64,000 nt of DNA, from the NCBI RefSeq assembly GCF_019320115.1, contig NC_089583.1, positions 81,299,928 to 81,363,927 of the forward strand. Reading direction: 5' to 3'. Below the pieces are notes generated by a model. It searched no databases, was not told where the DNA came from, and saw only the letters and a list, made by a program, of their open reading frames with translations. A program made the position numbers and the translations under genes. This document shows positions 1-13,800 of the stretch, piece by piece. Numbering within the stretch: position 1 is the first letter of the stretch; every line of letters begins with the position of its first letter. Origin of the DNA: Miscanthus floridulus (lineage: Eukaryota; Streptophyta; Magnoliopsida; Poales; Poaceae).

Positions 1-364
1 TAAGAACTTGTCGCCTTTTCAAATTGCTTCAAATTTTATATAACAACTTTGAAAACTACAAAAACCAACTTTGTACATATTGACAAACTCTACACTTTTT
101 CTTTTAGGCTTAACCCCAAAATATGCTTAGATTTTGAATTAGGTTTTCCAGGGTAGAATTTAATGCTGGAATTTAGGGTTTTCGGAATTCCAATTTAACA
201 CTAAGGTTATGAACTTGATTCATCCCATACAAGTCAACACATATAATCATAAAATAAACTTGTTTTAGTGAATGCATATCAAAGTTTTCACTAACACACA
301 AATGATGTGCAAAGCATATGATGACATGACATATTTTAGGGTTTAAAACACCAGAGGTGTTACA
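1..364 (-). repeat. 3' LTR of the chromovirus (partial)
   Basis: It matches 25296-25659 with about six differences over 364 bases counted by eye. It ends, in + coordinates, with GTGTTACA. This is followed at 365-376 by a pyrimidine run whose complement is the polypurine tract used to prime plus-strand DNA. The rest of this LTR lies to the left of the window. Confidence 0.88.
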
Positions 365-376
365 ATCTTTCCCCCT
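365..376 (-). other. Polypurine tract of the chromovirus
   Basis: On the - strand this reads AGGGGGAAAGAT directly before the LTR that begins TGTAACACC. Position and composition fit the plus-strand primer of an LTR retrotransposon. Confidence 0.75.
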
Positions 377-527
377 AAAAGAAATCTCATCCTGAGATTT
401 AAAAGTCCTAGGATAAAGTAATGGAAAAGAAAATGTGTTAAGCAAAAACATTCAAGACCTATCCATAAAATAGCTAAGGTCCCTTTACAAACATGATTTG
501 TAACGACAGAGCACAACTAACATTATT

Positions 528-1703
528 CTATATTGACGTAAGAAATTCTGGAAACTGTTCTAGCAAGAAATCTTTAGATTTCCACGTAGCTTCTTCTTCA
601 GAATGTTGATTCCATTGTATCTTGTAGAACTTGATTGTCCTCCTTCGTGTGACATGGTCTTTTAGATCCAAAACTCAGATAGGATATTCGGTATAGGTCA
701 AATCAGGTTCAAGTTCAACTCCTTCAACCTCAACATTCTGATCAGGCACTCAAAGACATTTCTTTAATTGGGAAACATGGAACACATCGTGTACAGCTGA
801 GAGATGTTCTGGTAACTTCAAGCGATATGACACCTTTCCACACCTCTCCAAAATTTGAAATGGTCCAATATAACGAGGTGCCAACTTGCCTTTAACACCA
901 AAACGGGTAACTCCCTTCATTGGTGATACCTTCAGATATACAAAATCTCCCTTGTCAAATACCAATGGTCTACGTCGTTTATCTGCATAACTCTTTTGTC
1001 AGGATTGAGCTATCTTCAAATTACTTTGTATCTGCCTAACCTTCTCTTTTGTTTCTTTCACAAGGTCAACTTCAAAGAACCATCTTTCTCCAGGTTCAGA
1101 CCAATTTAGTGATGTTCTACATCTACGACCATAGAGCGCCTCAAACGGAGCCATCTTAATGCTCTCTTGATAACTGTTGTTGTATGAGAACTCAGCCAAA
1201 GGCAAACATTCATCCCACTTATTGGAATAGTTAAGGACACAACACCTTAACAAATCTTCAAGTACTTGATTTACTCTTTCAGTCTGACCATTAGTCTGTG
1301 GATGATAAGCGGTACTATACAGAAGTTTGGTACCCAACAAAGCATGCAATTGTTTCCAAAAGTTGGAGACAAACTGTGTACCTCTATCCGACACAATGGT
1401 CTTTGGTACACCATGTAAGCTCATGATTCGTGCTAAATACATCTTGGCATATTGGATAGTGGGATATATACTCTTGACTGGAAGAAAATGTGCTGACTTG
1501 GTTAGTCGATCTACAATAACACATATTGAGTCAAAACCTTTTGATGTCTTGGGTAGACCGACGATAAAGTCCATACTAATATCCTCCCACTTCCAAGCTA
1601 GAATAGGCAATGGCTGTAACTCTCCAGCGGACTTCAAATGTATAGCTTTTACTTTTTGACAAGTATCACACTTGACTATATATCGAGCAATCTCTATCTT
1701 CAT
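528..1703 (-). pseudogene. Chromovirus integrase and chromodomain (decayed)
   Basis: End of the pol reading frame. The zinc-binding end (CDTCQK) lies near 1660. The D,D,E catalytic core shows MDFIVGLP near 1560-1590, SDRGTQF near 1390-1410 and YHPQTNGQTERVNQ near 1270-1310. Downstream (528-740) comes a chromodomain-like module with YTEYP and a WNQHSEEEATW segment, which marks chromoviruses of the Tekay/Del group. In-frame stops lie near 1000, 750 and in the chromodomain (about 680), so no full protein can be made. The stop at 528-530 is the natural end of pol. Confidence 0.85.
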
Positions 1704-1955
1704 TTTGGTTCACCAGAATATCTGTTTCAAGTCATGGTACATTTTATTACTTCTCAGATGAATAGATAACCTGGTGGTATGTGCCTCTTCAAGAATTAAC
1801 TGTCACAACTCAGGAACCTTTGGTACCACTAGGCGATTCTTAAACCATAGTACACCTACATCATCTATTCTGAAGCATGCCACTTTTCCATTCTTGACTC
1901 TTTCTTTGATATGGGCTACACCCTTGTTTTCTTTCTGAGCGGCAATAATTTGATC

Positions 1956-3572
1956 TCAAATAGTTGATTCAACAGTTATATTGGTCAAACTACCTTGTTG
2001 AATTATCTCTATATTCAACTTTTCCATCTCTTGACATAAAGTCAGATCCGTTGTTTTTACTATTAGGCAATTGCAATGACTCTTACGACTGAGTGCATCT
2101 GCAACCACATTTGCCTTACCAGAATGATAATGTACATCCAAGTCATAATCTTTAATCAATTCTAACCATCTTCTTTACCGCATATTCAATTTTGATTGAG
2201 TAAAGATATACTTTAAACTCTTGTGATCTGTATAAATATGGCAAGTATTACCAAGCAGGTAATGCCGCCAGATCTTCAAAGCATGGACAACTGCTGCTAA
2301 CTCCAGATCATGGGTTGGATAATGTTCTTCATGTCGCTTAAGTTGTCTAGAAGCATAGGCAATGACTCGGCCTTCTTGTATCAATACACACCCAATACCA
2401 ATACCAGAAGCATCACAATAAACGTCGAACGGCTTCTCAATATCTGGCTATGCTAACACTGGTGCAGTGGTTAATAATCTCTTCAAGGTCTGGAAAGCTT
2501 CTTCACAGTCAGGTGACCAGACAAACTTGGCTTGGTTTTTCAACAATCCATTGATGGACTTGGATATTCTAGAGAAATCTAGAATGAAACGACGGTAATA
2601 ACCTGCCATTCCTAGAAAACTTCAAACCTGATGAACAGTGGTTGGTGGTTTCCAATCTAGTATATCCTTAACTTTGCTTAGATCCACTGCAACTCCTTCA
2701 GCTGACAAGACATGCCCTGAGAACTGTACTTCCATTAACCAAAAGTCACACTTACTGAACTTGGCATATAACTAATGTTCTCTTAGGCGTGTCAGAACAA
2801 CTCTAAGATGGTCAGCATGTTCTTTCTTGTTCTTAGAATATATTAAGATGTCATCAATAAAAACTACTACAAATTTATCTAGCTCAGGCATGAATACTAA
2901 ATTCATTAGATACATGAAGTGAGCTAGGGCATTCGTCAAACCAAAAGACATTACCAGGTACTCATATAATGCATATCTGGTGGTAAATGCCGTTTTGGGA
3001 ATATCTTCAGGCTTAATTTTGATTTGATGATATCCTGACCTCAAATCAATCTTGGAGAAAACCTTGGCTCCAACTAGTTGATCAAAAAGCAAATCTATGT
3101 GAGGTAAGGGATATTTATTTTTAATTGTCACTTCATTCAATGGTCGATAGTCAACACACAACCTCAGGGTCTCATCTTTCTTTTTCACTAAAATTGCAGG
3201 ACATCCCCAAGGTGATGAACTAGGTTGGATAAAACCTTTATCAATCAACTCTTGCAATTGAGTTTTTAACTCAGCTAATTCCTTGGGAGGCATCCTATAA
3301 GCTCTCCTAGAGATCAGAGCTATTCCCGGCTTAAGATCTATTCCAATGTGAACATCTCTATCAGGTGGTAGACCGGGTAAATGTTCAGAAAAAACATCTA
3401 GAAATTCATAGACTACAGGGATATCTCTAATCTCTTTGACAGAAGTTGCACAAACTTTTTCCACTAATCTCTTTAAGATTGGAAGTTGGATAAGAAGCTG
3501 AGAATTACTGTCTAGCAAACTCAACCTTATTGTCCTATTCAAAGTATCTACAACAGTCTTATGTTGATACAT
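1956..3572 (-). pseudogene. Chromovirus reverse transcriptase and RNase H (decayed)
   Basis: RT is largely open at 2772-3572 and shows a fingers region ([19 protein letters not shown]), MSFGLTNA and the catalytic FIDDILIYS box. RNase H follows with TDHKSLKY near 2220 and the connection segment [18 protein letters not shown] near 2080-2130. Several stops lie between the RT and RNase H reading frames (2385-2770), and another follows at 1956. The enzyme would have copied the element RNA into cDNA, but this copy is inactive. Confidence 0.85.
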
Positions 3573-3848
3573 CTAGTTCATACCCAGGATCACATCTATA
3601 TCCTGATCTTTTAAAATAATCATGGTAGTGGGAAAAATGTGCCCACCCAGGTTTATGGGTACCTGGTACACCATTTCCTTAGTACACAAACGTCCCCTGG
3701 GTGACTGTATATAAAAATTCTCCTTTGTTTTCCCAATTGGAATTTCATGCTTTATGACAAAGGTTCTATTGATGAATGTATGAGATGCACCAGAATCGAA
3801 AAGCATAACTACCGGATGATCGACGACAAGAAACATACCCAGCATCAT
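3573..3848 (-). pseudogene. Chromovirus aspartic protease
   Basis: The aspartic protease signature DSGASHTF is visible, followed by a beta-rich stretch of typical length ending just before RT. It belongs to the same polyprotein as the flanking gag and RT. Frame changes at both ends separate it from gag, so it is not translated as a gag-pol fusion in this copy. Confidence 0.8.
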
Positions 3849-5759
3849 GGGTTCCCCTTCTGGAATCTCCCCAGCTTGAGTATAGAAAACCCGCCCTGTC
3901 TTCTTTTCATTTTTGCCCTTCTGAGCATTTTGGTTATTGTTCTTGTCCTAAGCTTGGCCCTGTTGTTGATTTCCAGGAGCTTTCTGAAAATTTGGATTGT
4001 GCTGCTCAGGATACGGACATTCCCTAGAGAAATGACCTGACTTCCCATAATTGAAACATGGGTAATTGTGGCCTTGGGGTGTTGGAGCACGAACACTAGG
4101 AACATTTGTCTGTTGTGAGTTCAGGTAAGTTATAGCAGGAAGGACATTTGATCGCTGCCCAGCTTGGAACTGCGGCGGATGATAAGGAGGATGGTTGTGA
4201 TTCACCGAATGATAAATTATCTTCTGTCTCTTTTGATTGCCATCGTAAGACCCAGATGATACGCTCTTTTTCTTCTTAATTTCCTTATGCTGCCGATATT
4301 TCTCCTCTGAAGCAATAACAATGTTAACTGCCTCATGATACGTGACATTTGTGCAAGTAGTCATCATGGTCTGAAGTTTGGTACTAAGACCATGCATGAA
4401 CCACTTCTTCTTGGCATCCGTGTTAACATGCTCATGTGCATACTATGAAAGGTGATTGAACTTGCCTACATACTGCATGATTGTTTGATCACCTTGCTTC
4501 AAAGCAAGAAACTCATCTAGCTTCATGGCCATAACTCCCTCTAGAATATAATGGGCACGAAAAGTAGTGCAGAACTTGGCCCAAGTTAACCGAGTACCGG
4601 CTGGTTGCATGGCCACAAGGTTCACCCACCAAGGACCTGCTGCACCTCTAAGCTGTTGGGCAGCAAAAATAGGCTTCTAGAACTCAGTGCATGGAATGAG
4701 GTCAAACTTCTGCTCTATGGTATGAAGCCAATCATTAGCTTCAAGTGGTTCATCAGCCTTGGTAAATACTGGTGGTCATGTATCCATGAAGTCAACATAT
4801 ATAGCTTCTTGCCTTTGATAATTACGACCACGGTTCTCTTGCATCATATTCTAATTGCTTTGAGCTAACTCCCGAAGCAACCAAGCATTATCTACGGTCA
4901 CATGGACCACTGCTGCGATAGCATCAGCCAAAGTTGGCGGAACTGGTGGTGGATCAGGAACACCACCCTCGTCTTGCGAAGAACTAGGAATATCCAAAGC
5001 CTGAGTACGAGGCATCTGTTCATGACAAACCAAACTTTACTCACAAGCATTTATTGAAATATTAAAAGAGCTTACTACAAACACATTGCATTGGGTTTAC
5101 TTATTTATACACAAGTCTGTACTTAAGCAAGACTACCCAGCTTGACTAGAACTCACTATATTACAACTCTACTCTTCTCCTTGATCACATCAAATCTCAA
5201 GATCGGTATCCATTCCAGAAACATTTCTACCTTCATCATCACTTTCATTGACCACCACTACTTCTTCTGGATCCTCTTCTTCTTCCTCTTTAGGCTCATC
5301 ATCGTCAGCTATGACAACACCTGGGTCCATTGCATCTGCTTGAGGCTCATAATTTGGATTCAGGGGATTGTTTAGCCTATGGACTTCTTCATGCAGATTG
5401 GTATAATATTCTTCTAAGTCTTCTACATAAAACTCTAACTCATGAACTCGGGCTCTAGCTATATCTTCTCTATGCCAAGCTTCATTTCTTCCTTCCACCA
5501 TACAAACTAACATATGCTCATAGTTCTTATGAGCGGTGGTGCGATGCCTCAATTAATCCTATAACTTGCCCACCTGGATGGCATCCAAGGCCCTATCTCT
5601 AGTAGCCTGTGCTAACTCTACTGAAAGTCTCTGTACCTCAGCCTGGGGATCAGGCCTCAAGCTGCTACTACTAGCACCATCACTCCTAGGGGCAAGTTGG
5701 TGATGAGGGAATCCTTTGCGTCCAATGGACTTATGGGGTGTTACCTTGGTACGAGCCAT
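3849..5759 (-). pseudogene. Chromovirus gag (decayed, zinc knuckle damaged)
   Basis: The probable start is the ATG at 5759 (MARTKVTPHK), about 375 bases inside the primer binding site. The retrotransposon gag core lies around 4443-5033. The nucleocapsid zinc knuckle is at 4017-4058 and reads CFNYGKSGHFSREC, so the second cysteine of the CCHC box is tyrosine. Several stops and frame changes interrupt the frame. Gag would form the particle that packages element RNA. Confidence 0.8.
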
Positions 5760-6133
5760 ACTGTAGAAAGCAAGATTTAATAACAATAAGACAATCTGAG
5801 AAAACTCTAAAGAGTAGTAAGAATGGAACTTATACTACTCAACCCATTTTAAGAGGGAAAGTAATTAACAAGTGGATTAATCATGATGCATGAATCGTCC
5901 TTACGAAACTTAAACATCAAAGCTCATAAGGTACATAAATAATAGTTCTTATTATATAGGGCATAATAAGATTACTACTCCACCATACAAATCCTTTTTA
6001 ATCAAATAAGAAATGGCGAGAATGAATTAAGATAAGTCGGAAGTAATTTGGACCAAATTAATAGATTAAATTTATTTGCCCCAAATCGTTTTGAAGTTTT
6101 TGTAAAATAATACTACAAAAACTTTGTAATGGT

Positions 6134-6145
6134 GCTCTGATACCA
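6134..6145 (-). other. Primer binding site of the chromovirus
   Basis: The - strand reads TGGTATCAGAGC, complementary to the 3' end of plant initiator tRNA-Met, which is the common primer site of plant LTR retrotransposons. It lies five bases inside the 5' LTR, which starts at 6151 in + coordinates. Confidence 0.85.
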
Positions 6146-6150
6146 TTCTA

Positions 6151-8599
6151 TGGCAGAACCTCCTAAATTATAGGAACCACATGCACCTATCACTGTGCAA
6201 TGACCTCTGATGACTATGCATATGCTCCTGGTAACTTAAGAAGACTATCAGGTGTCCCCAGGGAACCCTGAATCATCCACGATTTTTCCGAGCAGGATCC
6301 ATTACAGAGTCATTGTAGTATTACAACAATTTATTTATTAATATACATCAGAGTAAAATAGCGGAAGTCTTACAATAACTTAGTTATAAAATAGTTGTTT
6401 CACAAACTAAGTACAATTATTATTACAAACCATAGTAGTGGAGTAGCTTAGTAACATAAAACAAAACACGCAATTAAAGTGCCCTGCCCAAGGGCCACAC
6501 ATTTACTCGACATCTTTGATTTGAACAACCGTCATGCAGCACGGTCCAAGGCAGACCTGCCCATGAGGCTCACCTACAACAAGGGTTAAGGAACCTTGAG
6601 TACAAAAGTACTCAACAAGACTAAACCGATGTATAAACAGAGAAAAAACTCAGGAATATCGGCTTGGGGATTCAAGGTAAGGCTTTAACAAGAATCAAAG
6701 TTCTTTTGTGTAAAAGCTCTCTAACAAGATTCTTTCTTTCAACATATAACTCTCATCAAGATCATATATGAATCTGCTATGATCCATTTTGAGATCATGA
6801 ACTTCATATCAAACCCTTTCTCAAATCTTTCTCAAGTTTCATTTATTAACTATGATGATGAACAGTGAGTTGAGTCTCCATAACCGAGGAGCAACGATGA
6901 TTCGAACCGATTATAACCCAGCTAAGGATTCCCAACCACATGACATATGCAGGTCCCTGACCTACATATACCAACCTACCCTCAGATCCTCTAAAACAAG
7001 AACAGGTCCACGCCACCTGAGAATATAGTACTCCACCAATCCAGCCCATGGCCACGTGGGTACACACTACTCTTGCCATCTCTCCACTCCTAGTGCACGA
7101 ATAGCCATTCTTGTAATAGAATAGCCGAGTTAAGGCTTACCGGAGTATGTGGCTAGTACTACAAAGTCTCACCTCATGCAATTCAACAACAGATGGTTCT
7201 TAATCGACATAGGCGGAAAGAACCCGCTCATAAGACATCCATGTCTTGTGGCTCTCACACACCGAGTCTGCCCGGTCTAGATTTATTACTCCACATGATT
7301 ATACCTCAAGATAACATAAATACCCAATCGTACCCAAAAATCCATTTATATCTCATAGGTGACAGATAATCACCCGACTTCTATCGGTTTAAGCATGGCT
7401 AAGCATAAGTAGGCATTCCCGAATTGAAATTGGTAACAAGGAAGATAAGGAAAAGCAAGGTTGGTAATGCACCAATTAGGTTTCCACTCAACTCCTAATC
7501 ACTTAATGTAGTATTTAAAAGCAAAAGCGATATAAATTTGTAAAACACAAGGTAGGTTTAAATGCATCCAGGGCTTGCCTTGATTGTCGGAAAAGTCTAG
7601 TTCCAGAGATGTTCCACAGATATCAAACCCAACCTCAACAGGTGGATTAACTCCCTCAACAACTTGGTTGACTACCATGTTCTCACTTTCATTCACTACA
7701 CGTAGTAATAATGCCATGTTTAAAATGATGCGAGATATAAAACATGATGCTTGACGATGGATGCAAAAGGTAATAACTTGAATACAACTTTCCTTCGCGG
7801 TACAGTTGCAAACCAACAACTGAATAAACCTTTTCATAAACTCAAACACTTACTTTAATTTCCAAGGATCATTATATGCTAATGACCCAAGGTCATCACT
7901 CAATCCCAAATTAAAACAAAACCTAAATCATTAGGGTTTACTATTTGTTTTTATTAATTAATAACTAATTAATAATTATGAAATAAATCAACTTTCTCCA
8001 AATCAGCTCAAAAATTTTGGGAAAACTCATCACATGATAACTAAGTGGCAAAACCATTTTCATAATTTTTGGATCATTATTTAAGCCTAGAAAATTCATG
8101 GATTCCCATTTATTAATTAATTTGAGCAATTTTTATCACATTCAAAATGTACTAAAAAATAACATTTAATATTTTTCCTAAATAATTTACATCTTAGAGA
8201 GGTCACACAAAACTTTTCATAATTTTTCGAGCTCTATTTAATTCTACACAAAATAAACAAATCATAGCACTATTTAATCAATTCTACAAAATAGAAAAAA
8301 ATCCATTTTCACTTCAACGATCACTGACAGGGTGACCCCACTGTCAGCCCGCGCTGACCATGGTGGCGAGGCCCTCTGACTGGCGATTTCTCACCAACGA
8401 TGAGGTCTTCAGCCACGACCGAGGCACTACCATGTTCCCCATCTCACGGCGATTCGGTTAGTGGTACTAGCTAAGCCAATTATAGCTTGGTCCGAGCTCG
8501 ACGCCAGCCATGGCGGCCACGGTGGTGCGGCTGTGTTACGCCAGCGAAGTGAGGTCGGTAGCGGTTAAACAAAATGCTTGGGAAGACTCAGCAGCTCAC
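6151..8599 (-). repeat. 5' LTR of the chromovirus, first part
   Basis: In + orientation it starts TGGCAGAACC just beyond the primer binding site and runs unbroken to the target duplication CTCAC at 8595-8599, where the Tat element entered. It contains no host gene. Open frames in it (for example 6846-7079 and 7499-7849) lack recognisable domains. Confidence 0.8.
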
Positions 8600-9003
8600 T
8601 GTCGATGTTTGACCACCGATAGCCTGCCATGGGGGTATTCGGGGCAGTATGTTTGGGTTTTGGCGTATGCAGAACTTGATGGTTAACGCAAGAGACAGTC
8701 GATTTATCCTGGTTTAGGCCCTCGATCGCAGATCGAGTAATAACCCTACGTACAGTCGGTGTTAGCTTTTGTGTTGGATTGATTATGAAGTGTTGTGTCG
8801 TACAATTGTTCTATTGAACTCGCTATCTAAGGAGCCGTGCCCTCCTTTATATAGTCAGCAGGTCAGTGTCCTAGTCGGTTTACAATGAGAATTCCTAGTA
8901 GGATTACAGAGTAACACTGCTACTAAGATTATAGGGGAAGAGTCCTAGTTAGACTAGGTCTTCTTCCTTCCTTGCGGGATATCCCATGGGTCCTGCACTG
9001 ACA
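8600..9003 (-). repeat. 3' LTR of the Tat element
   Basis: 404 bp, same length as the right copy, with about 25 substitutions by eye (roughly 94% identity), mostly transitions. It is directly followed at 9004-9013 by AGCCCCCGAG, whose complement is the G-rich polypurine tract of the element. Confidence 0.92.
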
Positions 9004-10706
9004 AGCCCCCGAGCACTTCATGGTTGAGTTCTGGAAGCCTCGTCTTGTTCCTTCAAGTCTTGTTGAGTAGGAACAAGCGTCGTCCAAGTGCTTCCTTGAT
9101 TGAAACCATGTAGCGCTTCGTGAGATCTTTGCGTGGTGTGTACCTTTTTGAAAACAAGTACTCCCATATGGATGTAGCCCCCGAGCCTCTTGTTGTTTAG
9201 CACAAGGAGCTTGAGGGTCTTTTCTTGTAACCTTCCTGATTCTTCGTCGAAAGGCTCCCCGACTTCTTTGTTGAAAAAGGGCTCTGATTTAGCTGTGTTC
9301 GGGTTCTTTTTGTCTTGTGGCCCTGATGCCGTTTGTCTTGAAGAAGCATTCTGAGTGGTGTGTGCTTTTTTTGGAGAAAAAAGTGCACTCACTAAGTGTA
9401 GCCCCCGAGCCTCTTGCTATTTGGAACAAAAAGTTGGAGGGTCTTGAATCTGAGTTGTTTGATAGAACTATATACCTCTCCTTTTGCAGCCCCCGAGCAT
9501 ATATCCGGGTTGTTTTGTTCAGGAAGAACTCGGAAGCAGGGTTTTGGCATATTCTCTGGTAGTCTGCTGTTGTCAGATGTAGTTGTATGGTGGTGGTTGA
9601 GTGTGAATGCCTTTTGTTCATGGGTTGTACTATGTCAGTATATTCTTCCGAATATGCCCATCTTCAAGTACTGTTCCCTCTCGCCTGAGTCTTTCATTAT
9701 TGAGTCCTGTCTTTTCACTATGTCCTTTGTTAGGCTTATTTTGTTGGTACTCCTAGTCCATGTGTACCGCTCCTTTGATCTATAAATACCCTCCCGGAGT
9801 GCTTGCTTTTATCCATTGAACATTCTGTTGAAACCTTTGTGATCATTAACATGGTAGTTTGTAAAGTAGAGCAGCCCCTAGGCGTGTTTCGTAGTTCCTG
9901 TGTGTCTTGTCATAGTTGGAGGAATTCTTGTGATAGGGATTAGAGGTAGGCTAATCCCATGGCAGCAATATACCAGGATGTACGTGGCAGTAATTGGAGG
10001 AAGTCTTATGATGTGGACTTCGTTCCTTCATCTGGTAGTTCTGGGTTGATCCTCATCGCCTATCTTGAGACTGTCCGGTGCAGATCAACACCATATCCAG
10101 CATCACATCGGTCTTGGGTAGACAGATGCCTGTTGGCCTTCTCTACTCCATGTTGTCCTACCATGCTGCTGATTTCTGCCTTGGATGCACTGCGTCCGTC
10201 CTTTGAAGAAAACAGTGTAGCCGATGGTGGTTTGTCCTTCCGAGTAGCAATTTGGGACATGTAGTCATTCCAGAGCCTAGCTGTGTCTGTGTTCTTCTTT
10301 ACTACTTTGCTTTTTGTGGTACCGAGTACGTTGGGTCTTGTAAGATTTGTAATCTTCTATTTTTGAAGTCGCTTGTAATGGAAAGAATCTTGTCTTCTGA
10401 GTTGTTATTTACTTTTCTGCTATAGTTCCGGTTGTTCATGATATTCCTGAGTTCTTTTCGTAAGAACTGAGTTCTTATGTTCCTTGTGAAGTTGCCCTTC
10501 TTTTCTTCTTTGTTGACGGGTTGTTCTTGTAGTTATCTGATAACTCCGTAGTAGTGCTGGATGGATAAGTCTGAAATCTGCCCGTTGAATTGTACCATTG
10601 TGTGGATTTGTGCCCTCTGTCATTTTAGCTGTGTCAGTAAATGGACCATTGTGTTCTCACATGGTGTTTTAATGGGCCAAGTGGGCCATTTTTAATGCTG
10701 TAAAAT
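9004..10706. other. Tat element 3' untranslated region with reiterated polypurine-like motifs
   Basis: No protein-coding signal is visible. The complement of GCTCGGGGGCT, the motif next to the 3' LTR, recurs at about 9177, 9401 and 9489, twice inside a longer repeat that continues with CCTCTTG. A + strand TATA-like TATAAATA lies at 9781-9788. Small open frames here carry no known domain. Confidence 0.6.
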
Positions 10707-10707
10707 C

Positions 10708-10716
10708 TATTTAAAG
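10708..10716 (+). promoter_or_regulatory. TATA-like box of the antisense gene
   Basis: TATTTAAAG is followed by a C/T-rich leader of about 150 bases (TTCATCTTCTTCTTC and similar) and then the ATG at 10865. This arrangement looks like a plant RNA polymerase II core promoter and 5' UTR on the strand opposite to gag-pol. Confidence 0.5.
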
Positions 10717-10864
10717 ACCCTTCATCTTCTTCTTCTTTACTGCCTTTCTCTTACCTTCAAAACCCTAGCTCTCAGTCATCCGCCGTCGCCATTTCTGCCG
10801 CCGTCTTTAGTGCCGCTGTCTAGGCTTTCTTTTCCCCTAATTGCTTTTTTGCCTCTGTTAGTAC

Positions 10865-13800
10865 ATGGGTAAGAAGAAAGCCGCAAGTAAGTCCCAGTCT
10901 TCTTTTATGGATGAGGAGTCATCACTCTCCGTGATCGAGAATCAGGAGTTTGTTGCCATGAGGGCCGCCTAGAAGTCTTGGCCGACTCCGACAACCACCG
11001 AAGAGCAGCTCCGTGAGCTTGTCAGCGATGGCTTGATCCAGAGCAAGGCTTTTGCTGAATGGAGAGTTCCAGGCGAGCATCGGGTCCCTGCTCTAGGTCC
11101 TGGTGAGATTGTTCTTTTTGTCTCTTTCATTCGCGCTGGACTTTGCCTTCCCGCCTCTGCCTTTCTTCATCAATTTCTCAGCTATTTTGGGATTTGCTTG
11201 AACCATCTTGCTCCTAATGTAGTTCTTCACCTTTCTATCTTTGTTCATCTTTGTGAAGCTTTCCTTGGAATTCCCCCTTCTCTTTCTCTGTTTCGTTACT
11301 TCTTTCACCTGAAACCCCAACCCCGCCATGAAGAAACTAGTGTTCTTGGTGGTTGTGGGATTCAATTTCGCCAGGGTCTTAAGAGCAAGTTCTTTGTCTA
11401 TGACCTGGTCAATTCTGTAACGGATTGGCGTGCCGACTGGTTTTATGCCGCCAATCTGATCCCTTCCCTTGCTATCCACTCTGGATCTGGTCTCGTGGTT
11501 AATGACTGATGGGATAAGAACCCTGTGTCGCTCACTGAGGTTCAGGCAATCTAGCCATTCCTTGATAGGATTAGTATGCTAAAATAGTAGGGTTTCACCA
11601 GTTTCGGTATTGTCTTGAGTTTTCTTCGTCGCCGAGTTCAGCCTTTTAAGGAGCGAGAGCACCTTGGCTTCGAGTACTCTAGGGCTGAGGATCCTTCACC
11701 CATGGTCCTAGCTCTTGAGCTAACCGATGAGAAGGTGCTCAAGCGTCTCTAGAAGATGCTGAAAGGAGCAAGCGTTGTCCCGCTTACTGTCTTCGAGTTC
11801 TCTACCAACAACCCGCCTCCAGCTGTAAGTTGTTTTTCTCTTTGTCTGGGTACTTTATGTATTCTTGCTGTATCCATTTTTGTTTAACTTTTCCCTTTCT
11901 CGTTGTTTTATTCTTTTTCGTAGGAGTTTGGGCGCAACTTTGTTGACCCGATCCCTCTTGATGTTCTCCCTGCCGTGGCAAAAACTAGGGTGAAACTTGC
12001 TGGAGCCTCCGCAACGAGTAAGTTCCTAATCTCCACAGCGCTTCCTAGAATTTCTTCTAGATTTGTTGATGTATATGAAGAATATGTTCCTCGTCTAGTC
12101 CCCCGTGGTCCTCGTAGTGTCTTGAAGAGGGGGCGAATGGATGGGTCTTCATCTGGCCTACCTGCTTCCAAGAAGTCTCGTAAGCCAAGTACTCTTCCAG
12201 GTACTCCAGTTGTAGCTAGCATGCTCTTAGGTGAGCATATTTTATAATCTATGTCCCTTTGTTTTCTTGTTTTTATCTTGAACTAAGTACTTTTATTCTT
12301 TTTTCAGTGGGTGCTCTGGTGGCCTTAGTTGAGACTGAGGGGGAAGAGGATGATGAAGTACCCCTCATCATGCAGCGGTAAGTAGTTTTCATATTCCCCT
12401 TCCATTGAATTTCTCCTCTTTGTCTTAACTTTTAGTCTTGATCTTTTTGAAGTACCTGGACGTCGGTATGGGTTCTTCTGAGGCTCTCGCGCCGGCTTCT
12501 TCTGAAGCTCTGGTGTTGAGTTCTTTGGTAGCTTTGGTACCGAGTTCTTCCGCAGCTCCGGTGCTGAGTTCTTCCGCTGCCCCAGCCCTGGCTTCTTCCG
12601 GGGCTCCGGTATTGGCTATACCGCTCCTGTCGCCAAGTGGCGGGGACTTTTTTGCCACTGTGGTCCCCCCTATGAGGTCTTCTTTTGGTTTTGTGAGGAA
12701 GAAGGTGGCTGGGTGAGTAGATTCTGGCTTCTTCTTTTTGCTTCTGTTCTCTTTTTTTCTAGTTCTCATCGGTGATTTCTTTTATCAATTTTCAGTCCTT
12801 CGTCTTCTCTCGCTTCTTCGTCGACTTCTTCTTAGCCCTCCGTCGTGCCACCGAGTACCGAGCCTCAGGACTCATAGCGTACTATTGGTGAAGTGGCTAT
12901 GGGGGCTATGAAGCTTTTTGGCGATGGTGCCGCTATAGACTTGGCTGCCTCGGAGGTGACTGTGGCCATTGCGTCGGGTCCTTCTGAGGGTTTGTCCTCG
13001 GCTTCCCGGGAGGTCGCTCTGGTCATTCCTTCTTCGCCTCAGCTGGCCTCTCCCTCTCCTTCTCTTGCCTTTGGCGGTCTGCCTTTTGCTGATGATGTGG
13101 TGCAGTAGTTCAATGCCACTCATCGGCTATCGGAATTAACTGCTGCCTGGGGAAACTTGTCGTCTCTTGCGACTTCTTTTGGAGAAAAGCTCTAGGTAAG
13201 CTTTTTCATCGTTCCTTCTTTGGATGTTCATTTTTCTTTGGTCCTTATTCTTTGTTTTTCTTTGTATCTTTTTGCTCAGTCCTTCTCTCATGATCATACC
13301 GGCTTCTTTTTCTCATCCAAAAACAAGAAAAAGTTGTCTTTAGAAGTGAGCACCTTGAAAGTTGATCTTGATCTCCTCCGGGCCGAGATGGAGGCTGAGC
13401 GTCAAACGCATCAGGATGAAGAAAAGTCTCTATGTGCTCGAGCTGTTGAAATCGAGAAGCAGAGGGATGCCGCTCTTCAGGAGGCTCGAAAGAACTCGGA
13501 GGCCATGAAGGACTTGGAGGCCATGAAGAAAGAGTGCAACAGTATTGAGGGTTATTTTTGTTTCTTTTTGTATTCAAACTTTCCTTTCTGCTGACTTGTT
13601 GTCTGTTACTTTGTCCAGCTCTCTAGGTTGAAAAGTAGAAACTCTCAGAGGGCGTTGAAGAAATGAAGACTCTTGTTCGTACAAGTCATAACAAGGCTGA
13701 GGAGGTAATTACTCATGCTGAAGAGGAACTTGCGCTTGCTAAGTTGATTAGGCGTGGAGCTGATAGAGATCTTGTGTAGGCCTAGAAAACCATTGAAGAC